Source of the DNA: Klebsormidium nitens
Taxonomy: Eukaryota > Streptophyta > Klebsormidiophyceae > Klebsormidiales > Klebsormidiaceae
Assembly: GCA_000708835.1 (NCBI GenBank)
Contig: DF237390.1
Span: 1 to 64,000 of the forward strand
Length of the DNA: 64,000 bases
Reading direction: 5' to 3'
Below the pieces are notes generated by a model, which was not told the DNA's origin, did not search any database, and was given only the letters and a program-made list of their open reading frames with translations. The position numbers and the translations under genes were made by a program. Each line of letters begins with the position of its first letter. Position 1 is the first letter of the stretch. This document shows positions 12,501 through 24,500 of the stretch, one piece after another.

Positions 12501-15500
12501 CACGACCTTCAGACTGCAAGACAAAGATCTGCCACGTCAGCATCCAATTTCTGACAGATAAGGTCTTATACAAATATTGTTACTACTTACGACACCAGAA
12601 AGGGGAGCGATGGCGACAAACATCAAACTGAAAAAGAAAAGTACAATGTGCAGCGAGTAAGGAAGAGATATCGGACAAATCCAAAGGTAGGGAACTGAGG
12701 GCATGTGTCTGTAAGCGGGGATCCGGACTTTGCTCGTTGATGACAAAGCGAAAGACTGGCAAGCAGACGGCTGCTCATCCGATGCAAGAGAAGACAGCGC
12801 TTTATGTAAGATTAGACGAGAAGGCGACCAAGGAAGCAGAAGATCTAAGCCAAGAACTGAACGGCGAGCAGGAAAGAAGAGGTTTTCGAAAGGAGGAAAC
12901 CAATGGTGATCCATTTTCGCAAACCATACGTGCGGGCATGCAACATAGATCGAAAAAGCCGTCTTGAACGATGAGTAGCGCACTCACTACTTGTCTCCCT
13001 CGCTGTGAGATTGCAGCCCCGACTTCTGAGCATCGAATACGACCACCACTTTGATGCCTGCAGGCACGAGCGGACCGCATTTAATGCGGCAGCTTGTCTT
13101 GCTGCGTCGACACGTGTTCCCTTGTGCATACTCAAGAGTTTCGTGCCATTCATACCGCGTCCCAACTTTCGCAAGTTTCCATTGAGGGAGGACTAAAATA
13201 TCCGCCGTCGGATGGTATGGTTCACTTTCTGATCTGACGGCTTCGCTTGTCCAACGTGGAAAATACCTCCTAAAAGGTCGTAAAAAGTGCGCTGCGGTAT
13301 GTACCAGCCAGGGAGCGCGGAAGGTACCAGGTACCTTTTACGATGCCACGTCAATAAACCTTCCTCTTCAAGTCTTGGTCCGAAAGAGGACTCCAAGATA
13401 TGGACACTCCAGACTCAAGTTGCGGAAAATGGGACTCGGTATAAAGGGCACGAGAGTCTTGTACCACCTTGGACGGCATGCGTTTCCACTCAACTTCGAC
13501 TTGGATGCCTCAACCTTTCATTATGGTCGGAAGCCCCCATCTTCAGTGTACGGCTGATCACCATATTTCACTGACATTCTTGCATGCGGCGCACTGTCTC
13601 CTAAAGTTTTACAATCTAGGGACTTCGTCTTTAGGTTCGTACAGAGTATGCGCTTTCAACGCTTCTTCGCACCGGCATGCTTTCGAACACGTGTAGGCCC
13701 CTCGCACACTTGACAAAGCGATCGCCTGAGGTGAGCGTCAAGGCTGTTCGCTTCAGACTTTGACCTCTCTCCGTTCCGCAAATGAAGAGAGTCTGATTGC
13801 TTCGAGGAACGTGATCCGCATCTCACCTTTGCACGCGCCGTATGTTTGCAGCTCCACGATGAGCTTGGCACGCGCGGCCTCAAGGTCCCCCTTAGAAAAG
13901 TGCTTCTTCAGCTTGGGCCAGTAGCCGCACATGTTGTACCCGTCCACCAACAACACTGGGGGCTCCAGATTCAGCTCTTCCATGACGCCCTGCCTGCACG
14001 CAGAATCTTTTTTGGTTCAAGTTTCTTGGCGTATTTCGTTGATTCGGTTCCTATCTTGTAGCTCTCTTCCTGCCGCTTATCTCCCTAGACACACGGGTCC
14101 ATGTCTCTGAGACGCCCTGCCTGCGCCGATGTCAGCATTTCGCTGTCTTTCGTTATCTTGTCGTGTTTCCGTCTCTATCTCCTTTCTGAATCTTCGTCCA
14201 CCAGCAAGACGGGTGGCTCCAGGTTCCACACCTCCGACAAGCCCTGCCTGCGCACAGACCGCGTTTTGCTTTGCTTCGAAGATTCTTTGTGTTATTTCGA
14301 AGGTCTCGTTCTCTTTCCTTGACTTTGTTCCACCACTTCAGTATCTCTCTGGGAAAACATTCCACCAGCAGCGACGAGGCGTCAGAAATTGATCCCTCAG
14401 CACGCGGGGCCTGCAAAAGGAAGCATTCCCTTGTCGCTGGTTTTTTTCTTCCTTCTGTTCGCTTTCAACTTTCGCAAAACATCGGGTCTCTGATGAGTGA
14501 ATCTAGGAGTCCGCCAAAGATATGCTTGGTACGAGCAATCCGCCAGAGAGCCTAAAGATGAATCCCCAGAATCGGCTGCAAGATACACGGCAGGATGAAA
14601 ACTACCTATCGAATTTGGTTGTAAAAATTCTTTTTCTGAAGGCAGTACCAGTAAAGTAAGCAAGCATTGCCGGTTGCAAAGGAAGCCACACTCTAGACAA
14701 ACGACCAAACAGCGGTGACCGGCAGCAGTGCGACCCATGTTGCTCATGGGTACTTGATTCATTCGTTGGGGTACCGCATTCGTTCTTCCCACGACTCATA
14801 ACCACTCTGTCGAAAGCGCGCACTCGGAATTCCGTCTGCTCTATGGGATTGCAGGAGATCTCTGCGATCCAGTCCCCACAAAGAGGAAGATGACGGGAGA
14901 GAATGGGCAATGGGCAAGAAAGAAGCGGAAAGGATGGGGAGCTGCAAAAAAGAAACAACAAAGATAGGCACAGTCTTTAGTCTCGGGTCTTAGGTTGCGC
15001 TTCGACCGAAAACCTACTTGGCCTCCAGTGTTGCCTTATGCAGTACCGACTGGTAGTAGGTACGGTACTTTCAACTTAAAGACACCTCTGGTATGTACCT
15101 TGGGTTCCACGTGGATCCGACAAGCAATTCAATTGGCTGAGAAATCTGGAAAAGCTTTTGGCAGCTTTCCGGTCGACGCGCACCCTTAGCTCACCCCATG
15201 AGACTGGTGGACGGTGCCACGACGTCCCCGCTTGCGACCCCGCTGCTTTCAGACGGCCGCTCCTTCTTTCTCCGGTACCCCGTGGCTTGGCGGACCGGAG
15301 GGCCCGAGGCATTCTTCTGGTACTCCTGTAGACATACAGCGGGGCATTCAAAAGATTGAGGAGAGGGGCCAAGGACAATTGAAGGACGATTCAAATGCAG
15401 GAGGAGACAGATAGAGAAAACAAGAAAGGGGGCCCGAGACATTCTTTTGGTACTTTTGTGGATAGAATCGGAGCAGACAAAAGATAAGTAGAGGGGGGGG

Positions 15501-17318
15501 ATAGTTTGTAAACCGAGAGAGATTGGGATACCGTTGACAGGGGAACAACAAAGGGGGCCAGGGAGGAGACGATTTCTAGAACAAGAGAGACTGGAGCTTA
15601 AAGGTAAAAACAGGAAAGAGGGCCGTGACCTTTTTCTGGAACTCCCGTACATAATTGACTCTCCCACAAATTAGTAGAGGGACAGGACCTTTTCAAAGAG
15701 GCGAGTTTGGAGTGGGGTAAACCCAAGTCGAGAAACCGGATCGGTTTGGGGAGGCTGAGGCAATCTTTGGGTGCCCCTCGCCAAGAGGGTAGACAAGGGA
15801 GTGTAAGCAAGTTAATGCGAAGAATGATGAATAGGAAGTAGAACTACCCGGCTCCTTCGAGATAACACCCAGCCAGCTCTTCTCTCTTTATGCACGTGCC
15901 TCTCTCCTCACTTCTGCTAGAATATCACTTTTGCCCCCTGTGTTTCATACGCTTTGATGCACCCGTGTCCAGCCACAAAAGTACCAAAAAAATCTTTGAA
16001 AAGGTAGAAAAACAATGGAAGAAAAGGAAAGCAGGGAATATAGCGGGCACGGAAGAGAGTGGTCCGAATGTTTTCACATCAGGAACAAAGCAGAAGGGGG
16101 GAACAAGAAGGAAAACAAGGAAGAAGTCACCTTGAGCGCCTTGACATAACGTAGCTGGTACCGCACCGGAATATTGATGTTGGTGGAGACCCTGGGCGGG
16201 GTAGACTGTTAAAAGGAAACCGTGATTGTTAGGGGCAGATAAGAGGACCGTATAACGAAAAGGGGCAAACAAGGCATGGTTGCTTCACGAAATCCGCATA
16301 TGCTTTTGCGAGATGGTGAAAAAAATGGGGGTTGTCATCACACAAGTTTGCTCTAAGCAATACACATTGAGAGCAAACGGTTCCAACGGGTCCAAAGGGA
16401 TCATCCTCGCTTCTGTTCTTTTTTCATTGTTTCGTTTTACGTACCGCAACTGGAACCACAGAGGATGAGATGTACTCATCAAGACTTGGAAGAAATCAAA
16501 GGCCAAATGAGCTGCGACTTCATATTGGGAAAATGGAGGGAAGGCGACGAAATGGATGCATTGTCAAGGCTGAATCAGGTTTTATGGCCGTTTGTATGAC
16601 GCAAGGAATTTACTATTGTCACTCAGATGATGTGTAAGCATATACGGGGTCATTGTTGTGCCCTTCACTTTTCAAACCACTCCAGGAGCCTAGAAGGATG
16701 CATCTATTCAGCTTTTACCTCATCGCGCACAGGTCTGAGTTTTACACAGCCAAGCACAGCGCCAATCAAAAGCTGTCAAGTTGCTGGGAAAAATCAAAAA
16801 AGAGAGCATTTTCACAGAAGTGTGTACTCAGAATGTAGCTTGTATCTCACCTGCCGGCCATCAGTGTCGCTCTTGGGCCCCTCGTCCCCACCACCCTTGG
16901 CGCCCTTCTTAGCACCGCATGTGATCCTCCCCCGGCGCCTACGACAACTAGAATGGAAACTTTCTGCAGCATGCCCCTGGCGTCTCACACCACCGACACC
17001 TGCCAGGCGATCCTTCGACCTCGCATGCAAGAAGCGCTCCTCGTGTCCTTCCACTCCGAACCCATGCAGGCAATCGGTTAGCTGCCTTACGCCAGTGAAT
17101 GAAATACAGCATAGATCAGCTTTCAGGTAGGGACCCGCTTGAAGTCCCCGGTATCTGCTCTGCAAACGGAAGCCTGCATTGTCCAGATCTTGCAGCGCAT
17201 TACACAGCAGACCATGCCGTGTTGGCACGTTAAACCCTCGTGCAGTCGCATGCCATAACTCTACACTGGATGGTGCAAACACGCGCTGCCCGCTGAAGGG
17301 CCCAGCTGCCAGCATCAT
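9521..17318 (-). CDS. YacP-like NYN-domain RNase with transit peptide and long disordered tail
   Basis: Nine exons on the minus strand: 16851-17318, 16131-16205, 15195-15325, 13827-13993, 12988-13057, 12459-12513, 11992-12114, 11624-11670, 9521-11171 (2,787 nt, 928 aa, all phases closed). Residues 1 to about 140 look like a plastid transit peptide followed by a KKGAKGGGDEG linker. Next comes LRYVKALKEYQKNASG, typical of plant members of this family. The NYN (DUF901/YacP) fold runs from about 237 to 365, with acidic positions in VDGYN (Asp242), VVVVFDA (Asp289), SADDTADSW (Asp312/313/316) and VVTSD (Asp340), as in PIN/NYN ribonucleases. Plant members are thought to act on plastid RNA; Bacillus Rae1 is a ribosome-associated relative. 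The last exon adds about 550 residues rich in Ser, Gly, Asp and Arg, ending in a conserved-looking DLESIPFDELTTDQMMALKYG and a basic tip. That extension is unusual for the family. Confidence 0.9.
14090..14247 (-). repeat. Two decayed copies of the start of NYN exon 4
   Basis: True exon 4 starts at 13993 with CAG|GCAGGGCGTC. The same acceptor plus exon start occurs at 14120 (copy A, about 30 nt) and at 14247 (copy B, about 59 nt). Copy B still reads QGLSEVWNLEPPVLLVDE, against QGVMEELNLEPPVLLVDG in the real exon. Both keep the acceptor AG and lack a donor at the right place. Confidence 0.85.
15428..15998 (-). repeat. Decayed copies of the start of NYN exon 3, one inverted
   Basis: True exon 3 starts at 15325; its plus-strand reading is ATTCTTCTGGTACTCCTG. 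Related segments lie in the intron upstream of it at about 15,428-15,455 and 15,616-15,644 in the same orientation, within longer repeats that include GGGCCCGAGACATT. A third at about 15,971-15,998 is in inverted orientation. The acceptor AG is lost in these copies, so they look older than those of exon 4. Confidence 0.65.
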
Positions 17319-18593
17319 TCATGGGCCGGGGTGGCGTCAAACTGGTGGTCCTCCCTTTCAAAAGATGGGGGCTTCTGCAGCGCCCGCCACCTGACTTGAG
17401 CTTAAAACGTAGCTACCTAATTAGACTGCATGCTAGATCAAGAGTGACGTGAGAAACCCGGCCCCTGCTCCTGCTGGTGCCACCAGAGCTGCCCCTGCTG
17501 GCACCCGGATCACAGCTAGCCGAGCGCAGCAGCAAAGCGCAGAGCTTCTATTTGAATATGCTAATGGTCTACAGAGCTCTGCTGAGTGGCCCCAGCAACG
17601 TTGTAGCCCTGCAACTCGGAACAGCGCGCGCTCGCGCGCCGCTCAACAACGATCGGTGACGTGGCCGTATGACCAATGTGCACCGCGGCCTGTGGTCCTT
17701 CTGACTTCAGCTGCCGCATGGTTTGGCCAAGGCGGATTCACATGGGATGTGGCCAGCACGGGCAGCTACAGTGCCAATTAAAGCTCCACGGGCAGGCTGA
17801 CTTTTACATCCCTCATGACGTACCATGGGTAACCAGGCTTTCATCACTGATTATACGATCACCATACATATACTTGGCATGCGACATGATCCAAACATCA
17901 CTCGATATATATCAGCAAGCATAACAGTTTTAAGAAAGCACCTAAATATTAAAGCTAGCCTGAGCGGCCCTCGTGCAAACTCGGGATGCATCATGATGGA
18001 TGCATTATAGTATGCATTCGCTAAATGTACGTTCACGATCTTGCCCTCCTCTTCGAACGTAGAGTCTGAGATGAGTCTGATTACCGCGTCGCCATCTTCT
18101 CCCCATATGCACAATTTGTACAAACAAACGGCCACCTCACCGGCTGTGATTTGAGGACATCATCATGGATCATCGTCACTTGTAGCGGATCCAAGTGAGA
18201 AGTTACCATCGAAACCAGAATGACTAGAACTGATTATTGACTTGCTAGCCTGTCCTCATGCCTCTTGGGTGTCCGGAAAATCAAGCGTAGTCCGCACTCG
18301 AAGGCGTAGACGAGAGTAAACCAGCGACTTGACGTTCGATCCTTGCACATGAGCTCATGGCCGGAGAACTATGTACGACTGTATACCTAGTTTGTTTTCC
18401 TTTGACATGGACACGTGGCTAAATTAAGGTTAAGAAAACTCGTGGTCCTCCTTCTTGTGGTCCTTGAACCCGATTGCACATGCAGCTAGCAGCTCGCTAG
18501 CAATGCATCATTGACCATGAGGCCCATCCTCGAAGATTAGTCAAAAACTTCAAGCTGTACTAAATCGATTTCGACTTTCTAGCTAGCACGTTA
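17319..18593. other. Intergenic between two minus-strand genes
   Basis: About 1.3 kb that should contain the NYN gene promoter and the 3' UTR of the LRR gene. Many hexamers of the GCTAGC/CTAGCT type and CATATA runs occur, but I see no gene, RNA or mobile element. Confidence 0.45.
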
Positions 18594-21500
18594 TCACACC
18601 GGCTCCGCGTCCATGGACGCAAACCGCTTGAAGCTCTTGGCCGACACGGACTCGCGCCGCTGGCGCGTGACACGCGCCACCGCAAACACGGCCAACGCCA
18701 CGACCGCAATTACGCCCACTAGGATCCCGACCACAATTCCGACAATCGCCCCCGTGGAAAGCCCGCTACTCCCCCCGCCGTCACTATTTACCACAGGGAC
18801 TGCACTAGAAGTCGTCGATCCACCAGCCAAGGCCGCGGCCGCGGCCGCCGCCGTCGAGGGGCTCGGCGTTTCGACAACGGGGTTGATGCCGACAACACCG
18901 GGCACGGGAGTGGGGACCGGGGCGCCCGCGCTCGAGGCAGGGCCCTTGTTTGCGTAGGGGCCGGGGGATCCCCCGGTGGATACGCTGCAGGCAAGCATCG
19001 GAACAGTTCAGTGGACAAAGCTTGCGGTGAGCAGTGTCTCGCAACGTCTTGGATCCAGGCTGCGGGATTTGATGGGAAGGGTATGAGGCGACAGAGCGCC
19101 GCACAAAAGGCTTGTGAACGGCTTCCATGTAGAATTCGGGGCTGAGCAAAATGCAGAAAACCGACGCGCACAATGATCAAGCGCCCGCGGCGGCTCACCG
19201 GACCTCTGTGACCAGACGAGATTCTGAGCAGAGAGACAATCTTGACAAGCGGCATCGAGATAGTCCCCAACGTGGGCACGGCCCAGTTCGCCCACAGACA
19301 ATCAGCAAGAAGATGATTTGCAACCGAAGCATACCAAGCAAACAGTGAAAGGAGCCCAAACGGTTTGAAAGGTTGCAGGAACATGGCTGAAGAGTTCTGG
19401 CAACCACAATCATAGGCCGTCAGAGAGGGCTCAATATATAGGAGGCACTAAAAGACAGAACACAAAGCGCCCATGACGACGCAATCTGCAGACACCCCGC
19501 AAAACACGAATGACAGGCAAAGCATCAATTTCTGGTCCTCTCCTACCCCGGAACCTGGTATGCTCCTAATACCATAGAAGTAATGGATATGATAACCGAA
19601 GGAATATTAGACATAAGGAACTATTAGAGAATTGAAGATAACAATCGGCAGTATCACAAATAACAATAGAAGTGTCAAATTGACCCACCCCGCAGGCACC
19701 CCGCACGCGACGTTTGCAATTTTGGTGCTGGTGCCGTTGCACGTCAGCTGGTTCCCTGCGAGGTCGACGAAGGTCCAGGCGGGGAGGCGGGTCGCCTCGA
19801 AGAAAGACGGGACGGTGCCGCTGAGGATGTTGTAGCTGGCGTCGAAGATCTGCACGAAACCCGCCATTAACCACGGTCGGTTCGCGTTTGAAAAGAGAGA
19901 GGACTCGCTGACCAACGAATATGTGTACGAAAACTCGCCGTTAACCACGGTTGGTTAGCGCAATAAAAACGCGAGGACTCGCTGACTAACGGGACGACTC
20001 GAAGAAAAAGTGAACGCTGCCCGATAAAATGTTGTAACTGGCGTCGAAGATCTGCACGAGAACCACCAATACCACGGTAGGTCAGCGTAAGAAAAGGAAG
20101 AGGACTCGCTAAGTAACGCCCAGGCGGGCAGGCATTCGCCTCGAAGAAAGACGGGATGGTGCCGCTAAGGGTGTTGTGACAGGCAATGTAAATCTGCACG
20201 AAACCCGCCGTTAACCACACTCTGTTAGCAACTCTTTGAAAGATCAAGTCCTTATAGCAAATCTTTTGTTCTTTGGACTGAAAATGATTGTGAAAAAGGC
20301 AACTCGCTGCCCACGTTTCGTTACTAAGATGCACAAGGAAGTCAACGAAACCTTAGGCACAATCAGTTTACGGTGAAGTAGAAATAATCCACGCAAGCTA
20401 ACAGTAGTTGGCAAACCACGAACGAGGGGATCGCGCTGCTCAGGACAATGAAGACACCGCTGCCGATCCCGGGACACTGATTGACGCAGAATGCGAGCAG
20501 TTTCTTAGAAGGAAGTCATTCCAAACAGGCAACCAACACAAGGCCCGGTAGTATCGAGCGATTTACGCAATGCGAGCAATTTCTTCCGAAAGGAGGTCAT
20601 TCAAGCCAGCAAATAACTCAATCTGGGCACACAACGAGACTCAAGCGCATGCTCACCTGAGAAAGAATGTTCCCCGTGTTCGGGTCCAGCTTCGCGGAGC
20701 GCGTGTCGAACACGGGCAGCGTCGAGTAGGTCGCCGGGATGGGCCCCGTCAGCTGGTTGCTCGTCACGTTGAAAATTCTCACCGCGCTAGTTGCGGTGCC
20801 CAGATCCGGGAGCGAACCGCTCAGGAGGTTGTTCGCGGCCGCGAATGCAAACAGGTTGGGCAGCGTCAGCAGGCTGAGGGGGATCCCCCCGGAGAGGAAG
20901 TTGTTGCTGGCCTCGAGAGAGATGAGGTTGGGCGTGTTCCAGACTTGGGGGAAGGCGCCGGTGAAGTTGTTCACTTCCAGGCTGGTTGGAGGTGAGAAAA
21001 GGCAATGTTAATTACTGTGGGCTTTCTAAAAAACGATGATTATGAACGCCCAAATTCACACTGTTGACTTGCTTTGCACCATAATCCAGCGCAAAGCCTC
21101 TTATGAATTCAAAACCGGTTCAAGTTGTGAACTGATTGCTCCGAACAAAAAGAAGCATGAAACAGGGTCAGCACAACTGTTGTGGATCGGTTCCGCCAAT
21201 CGCTTTGCGAGGGCGAAGCGAGGACCCCGTCCAGCCTACGGAGACGAACTGAGATAAGCTTCTGAGGGCCAAACATCTGAGCACAGCGCTTGCGAATCAT
21301 TACCAACATTTGGTACGGGTCAATCTGAAGAAGAGGGATGAGAAAGAAGCTGAGTAAACGTGCAAGACCTCAAGACTTCTCAGGGACTTGGATAAGAGAA
21401 AGTGCCGCTGCTTGGCAAAACAGACCCTTGCGCTTCAGAACACCATTGCTTTGAGGGTGCACGTAACAGAGGAGACCAACCGAAGGAGCCGGTACTTACT

Positions 21501-24500
21501 ACATTTGCTGGAGAACCGGCGCGTTTGCGAAGTCGGCGATGCCACCTGTCAGCTGGTTGTTGTTTAGGAACAGCGTGCGGAGTTGAGGAGATGTGGTCAG
21601 GGACGTGGGGACCGGACCCGTCAAACTGCAGAAAACAACCCCTTTTCAGCCGCCACCTAGGCCTAGTACGAGCTTGATTTGTAGGTTCAATTTCACCCCC
21701 TGGAGGAACTAGATAGAATCGAGGACTCGGTTGTCGGTCGTCCCATAAACTGCGGAGCAGAAAGCCTTCGGGAAAGGTTTGCATCGGGACACCTCACCAG
21801 TAAATAGAAACCAATGCCAAAAAAGGGCCAGGAATTGGCGAGGATTCACGAACAAGAACATCGTCCACGGTAGAAGTCGACAAGCACACACCAATACGCC
21901 CTGTTTCGCTAATACTCCAATGAATTGTAATGGTTTCCTGTCACCCCTGAACATCTATAGCTCTTAGTGCCAATCTGCCATCAGGTTCCGAATGCTGCAA
22001 GGATACTTCGTGCGCCGTCCGATTGACGACAGAGGAGCTGTCGAACGGCTCACGACCAGGAACCGAGCTTAGAGAGATCGAAACCCGATGGCAAATGCAC
22101 CGCAGACAGCTCTAGAACGCGAGCAACTCACCGGTTGTTGTTCAAGAGAAGCGAGTCCAAGCGCGGCCCGACAATCCCATCTGGAATGGTCCCCGTGATG
22201 TAGTTCTGCGATAGCTCCAGCACTTGCAGGTTGGTTGGGAGCCCAAAGTCCGCAGTGAGCGTGCCGGTGACGCCAGCATTCGCCGCGTGGAAGCTCCGGA
22301 GCTCGGAGTTGGCGGGAATCGTGGCCGGCAGAGGTCCCGTAAACCTGCACCAGTTTGAATCTTACTTAGAAAAGACGATTGAGCCAACACTGGCCCTATC
22401 AGCCTTTCCTGGCCTCGACTCTGCGCATCCAGCTGGACGTACCAAGCTACAAAAGTCAATCGACATTTCTATTCTCCATCCCTAATAGCTATCACCCGCC
22501 CAGCGTCACGTCCCCGTTGCACGAGCTGTGGGCGCCAGAAGTGGCAGACTTCATGTATTCTACACTGGAACCTTCGAAAGTGCTTGAAGTCAGACTACAC
22601 ATGGCATCCAGAATCGCTGGACCTGTGAGTCTCAGATCAAGGATCATGCCACCCTAGGTCCCTGCGACTGCAGCAAACGGTCGAGGGCTCGCTCACATGT
22701 TGTTGTTATACCAAAGGACCCGCATCTCCGGTTTCTGTGCGTAGCAGGCCGGCAGGGTCCCATTGAACTGCAGAGCAAGAAACGGTCATATGAAACTCAC
22801 TTTCACCAGTGGTGGGGACATAAAGGGCGCCAAATCAGTCGGTCAGGCGTACTCCAAGAGCCGGGAGAAAACGGCCGCTATGGTCGATCAATGACGATTC
22901 GGACAGAGATACTCGGGTTGTAACTTGACCAACGGATACAATCTGTGGCCGCAAAAGCGCTTGTGTGATGCGCCACGAGCGGCTCGTCACCTGGTGGTAC
23001 CTCTGAATTTTCGAAAGCGACGAGCTCCAGCTACCCGTAGATCGAGTCTGCCGATTCTAAAACCAATTCGGCTTTGCCCGTCCAGAGCATCAAAATCCGA
23101 TGTCAGGGGCACCAGTCTCGGCATTTGCTAACTGCCAAGTCCGAACCCGCACCTCACTTGAAGGCTCTTTGCAGTCCAGGCAGCGTGCCAATCTTGTACG
23201 CCATGTCACACGACAAAGTCTAAGCTGAGCCTGGAGGCGCGTGCCACAATTCGACAAATCTGTTGACACTAGATGCAGGGCTATTCGACTGCACGAGCAG
23301 ATCCAGCGCTTCCCAATTCCGGACGACTTGTTCGACGTAGTCGCAGGGCCAGTTTCAATTTTGAGGAAACTAAGATGGGCAAGTCAGATACCAGCAGTAA
23401 GCCAAGACCGCAAGTCCTTTTGTTGATCGAACGATGAGCCACGTCCGAACACCCAGAGCAGACTCCTTACTCCAAACATAGTTTGACTTTGGACGGCGCG
23501 CTCACATTGTTTGTAGCAACGTTGAACTCCAGGAGGGGCGTGCCGGGGGTTGCGAGGTCGCAGGTTACGGTACCCGTGAACTGGTTCAGGTCGAGAGTCA
23601 GGACCTGTACGGGACGGACTAACTTCCGGTTACTGCAACTTTTCATGGGCTTTTCAAGGTTACGAACCAGTGAAAAGCGGACGTATTCGACGCATCTGCA
23701 TGACGTCACCGCGCGACTGCTTAGCAGTTCGCTCTGCTCTTCCGTCCTCAGAAGACAACTGTCTCCGATTGTGCTCCGAGCACAAAACACTGCTAAACGG
23801 TGACCGGTGCTGACGTTGACGTCTGCCCCAATGGTAAGCCTTCGTTAGCAAATGTCAAGCTGGAAAGCAACAACGTGTCCGGGTCCAGTGAAGACCGAGG
23901 GAATGCCTTTCCACGGATTCACTGAAGACTCCACTTGGAAAAGGAGGAGATAAACTGAAGGACTGGAGCCTGAACCAGAGAGGGGATCTGCCCTTGGACA
24001 ACGTCCATTCTCCAACACGAACTGGTGATCATGGTCAGAGGGTTATTGGCAGGAAGTGGATGGAGAAAGGACGGTTCGCAGAAAGGTCATTCTACGGTGG
24101 CAGCGATATGCTCTGCTTAGAAACCGTTCAGAAATGCATGCCGATGGCCCCCTCTAACTCGTTTCTGCTGCTTCCCAAGGCAAACATGAAACCCCAAACA
24201 TACGTACTCAGTGACAGGGAATTCAAAGCTAACCTGTAATGAAACCACGCACTCTAGACTACGGGATTCGATTAGCACTAATTTGGGTCTACATCCCTTT
24301 GCGAATCTAAGTACACTTGTGGTACCCGTTCCCCTTGGCTTTCGGTTTCAACTGCTTCTCACAGAGATCGCTCTTCCTGACTAGACAACGAAATTGCAAG
24401 ACCATCATCGGCTCAGGCTTCGCCTTCCGCACATTTTCAGCAACCAAGCCTACCGCAAACGACTAAGCGTCCCCCAGTCACATACCTGGAGGTTGGGAAG

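Noticed and set aside
16851-16972. Alternative NYN gene start at 16972 in another frame (MLQKVSILVV)
   Set aside because: An acceptor at 16206 with a strong pyrimidine tract puts the longer Lys-rich leader frame in phase and gives the family-like PRVSTN join.
23165-23224. Possible extra LRR exon on the minus strand (TLSCDMAYKIGTLPGLQ)
   Set aside because: Its phases do not match the neighbouring exons, and exon 23506-23604 joins 22697-22767 exactly in phase with good LRR spacing.
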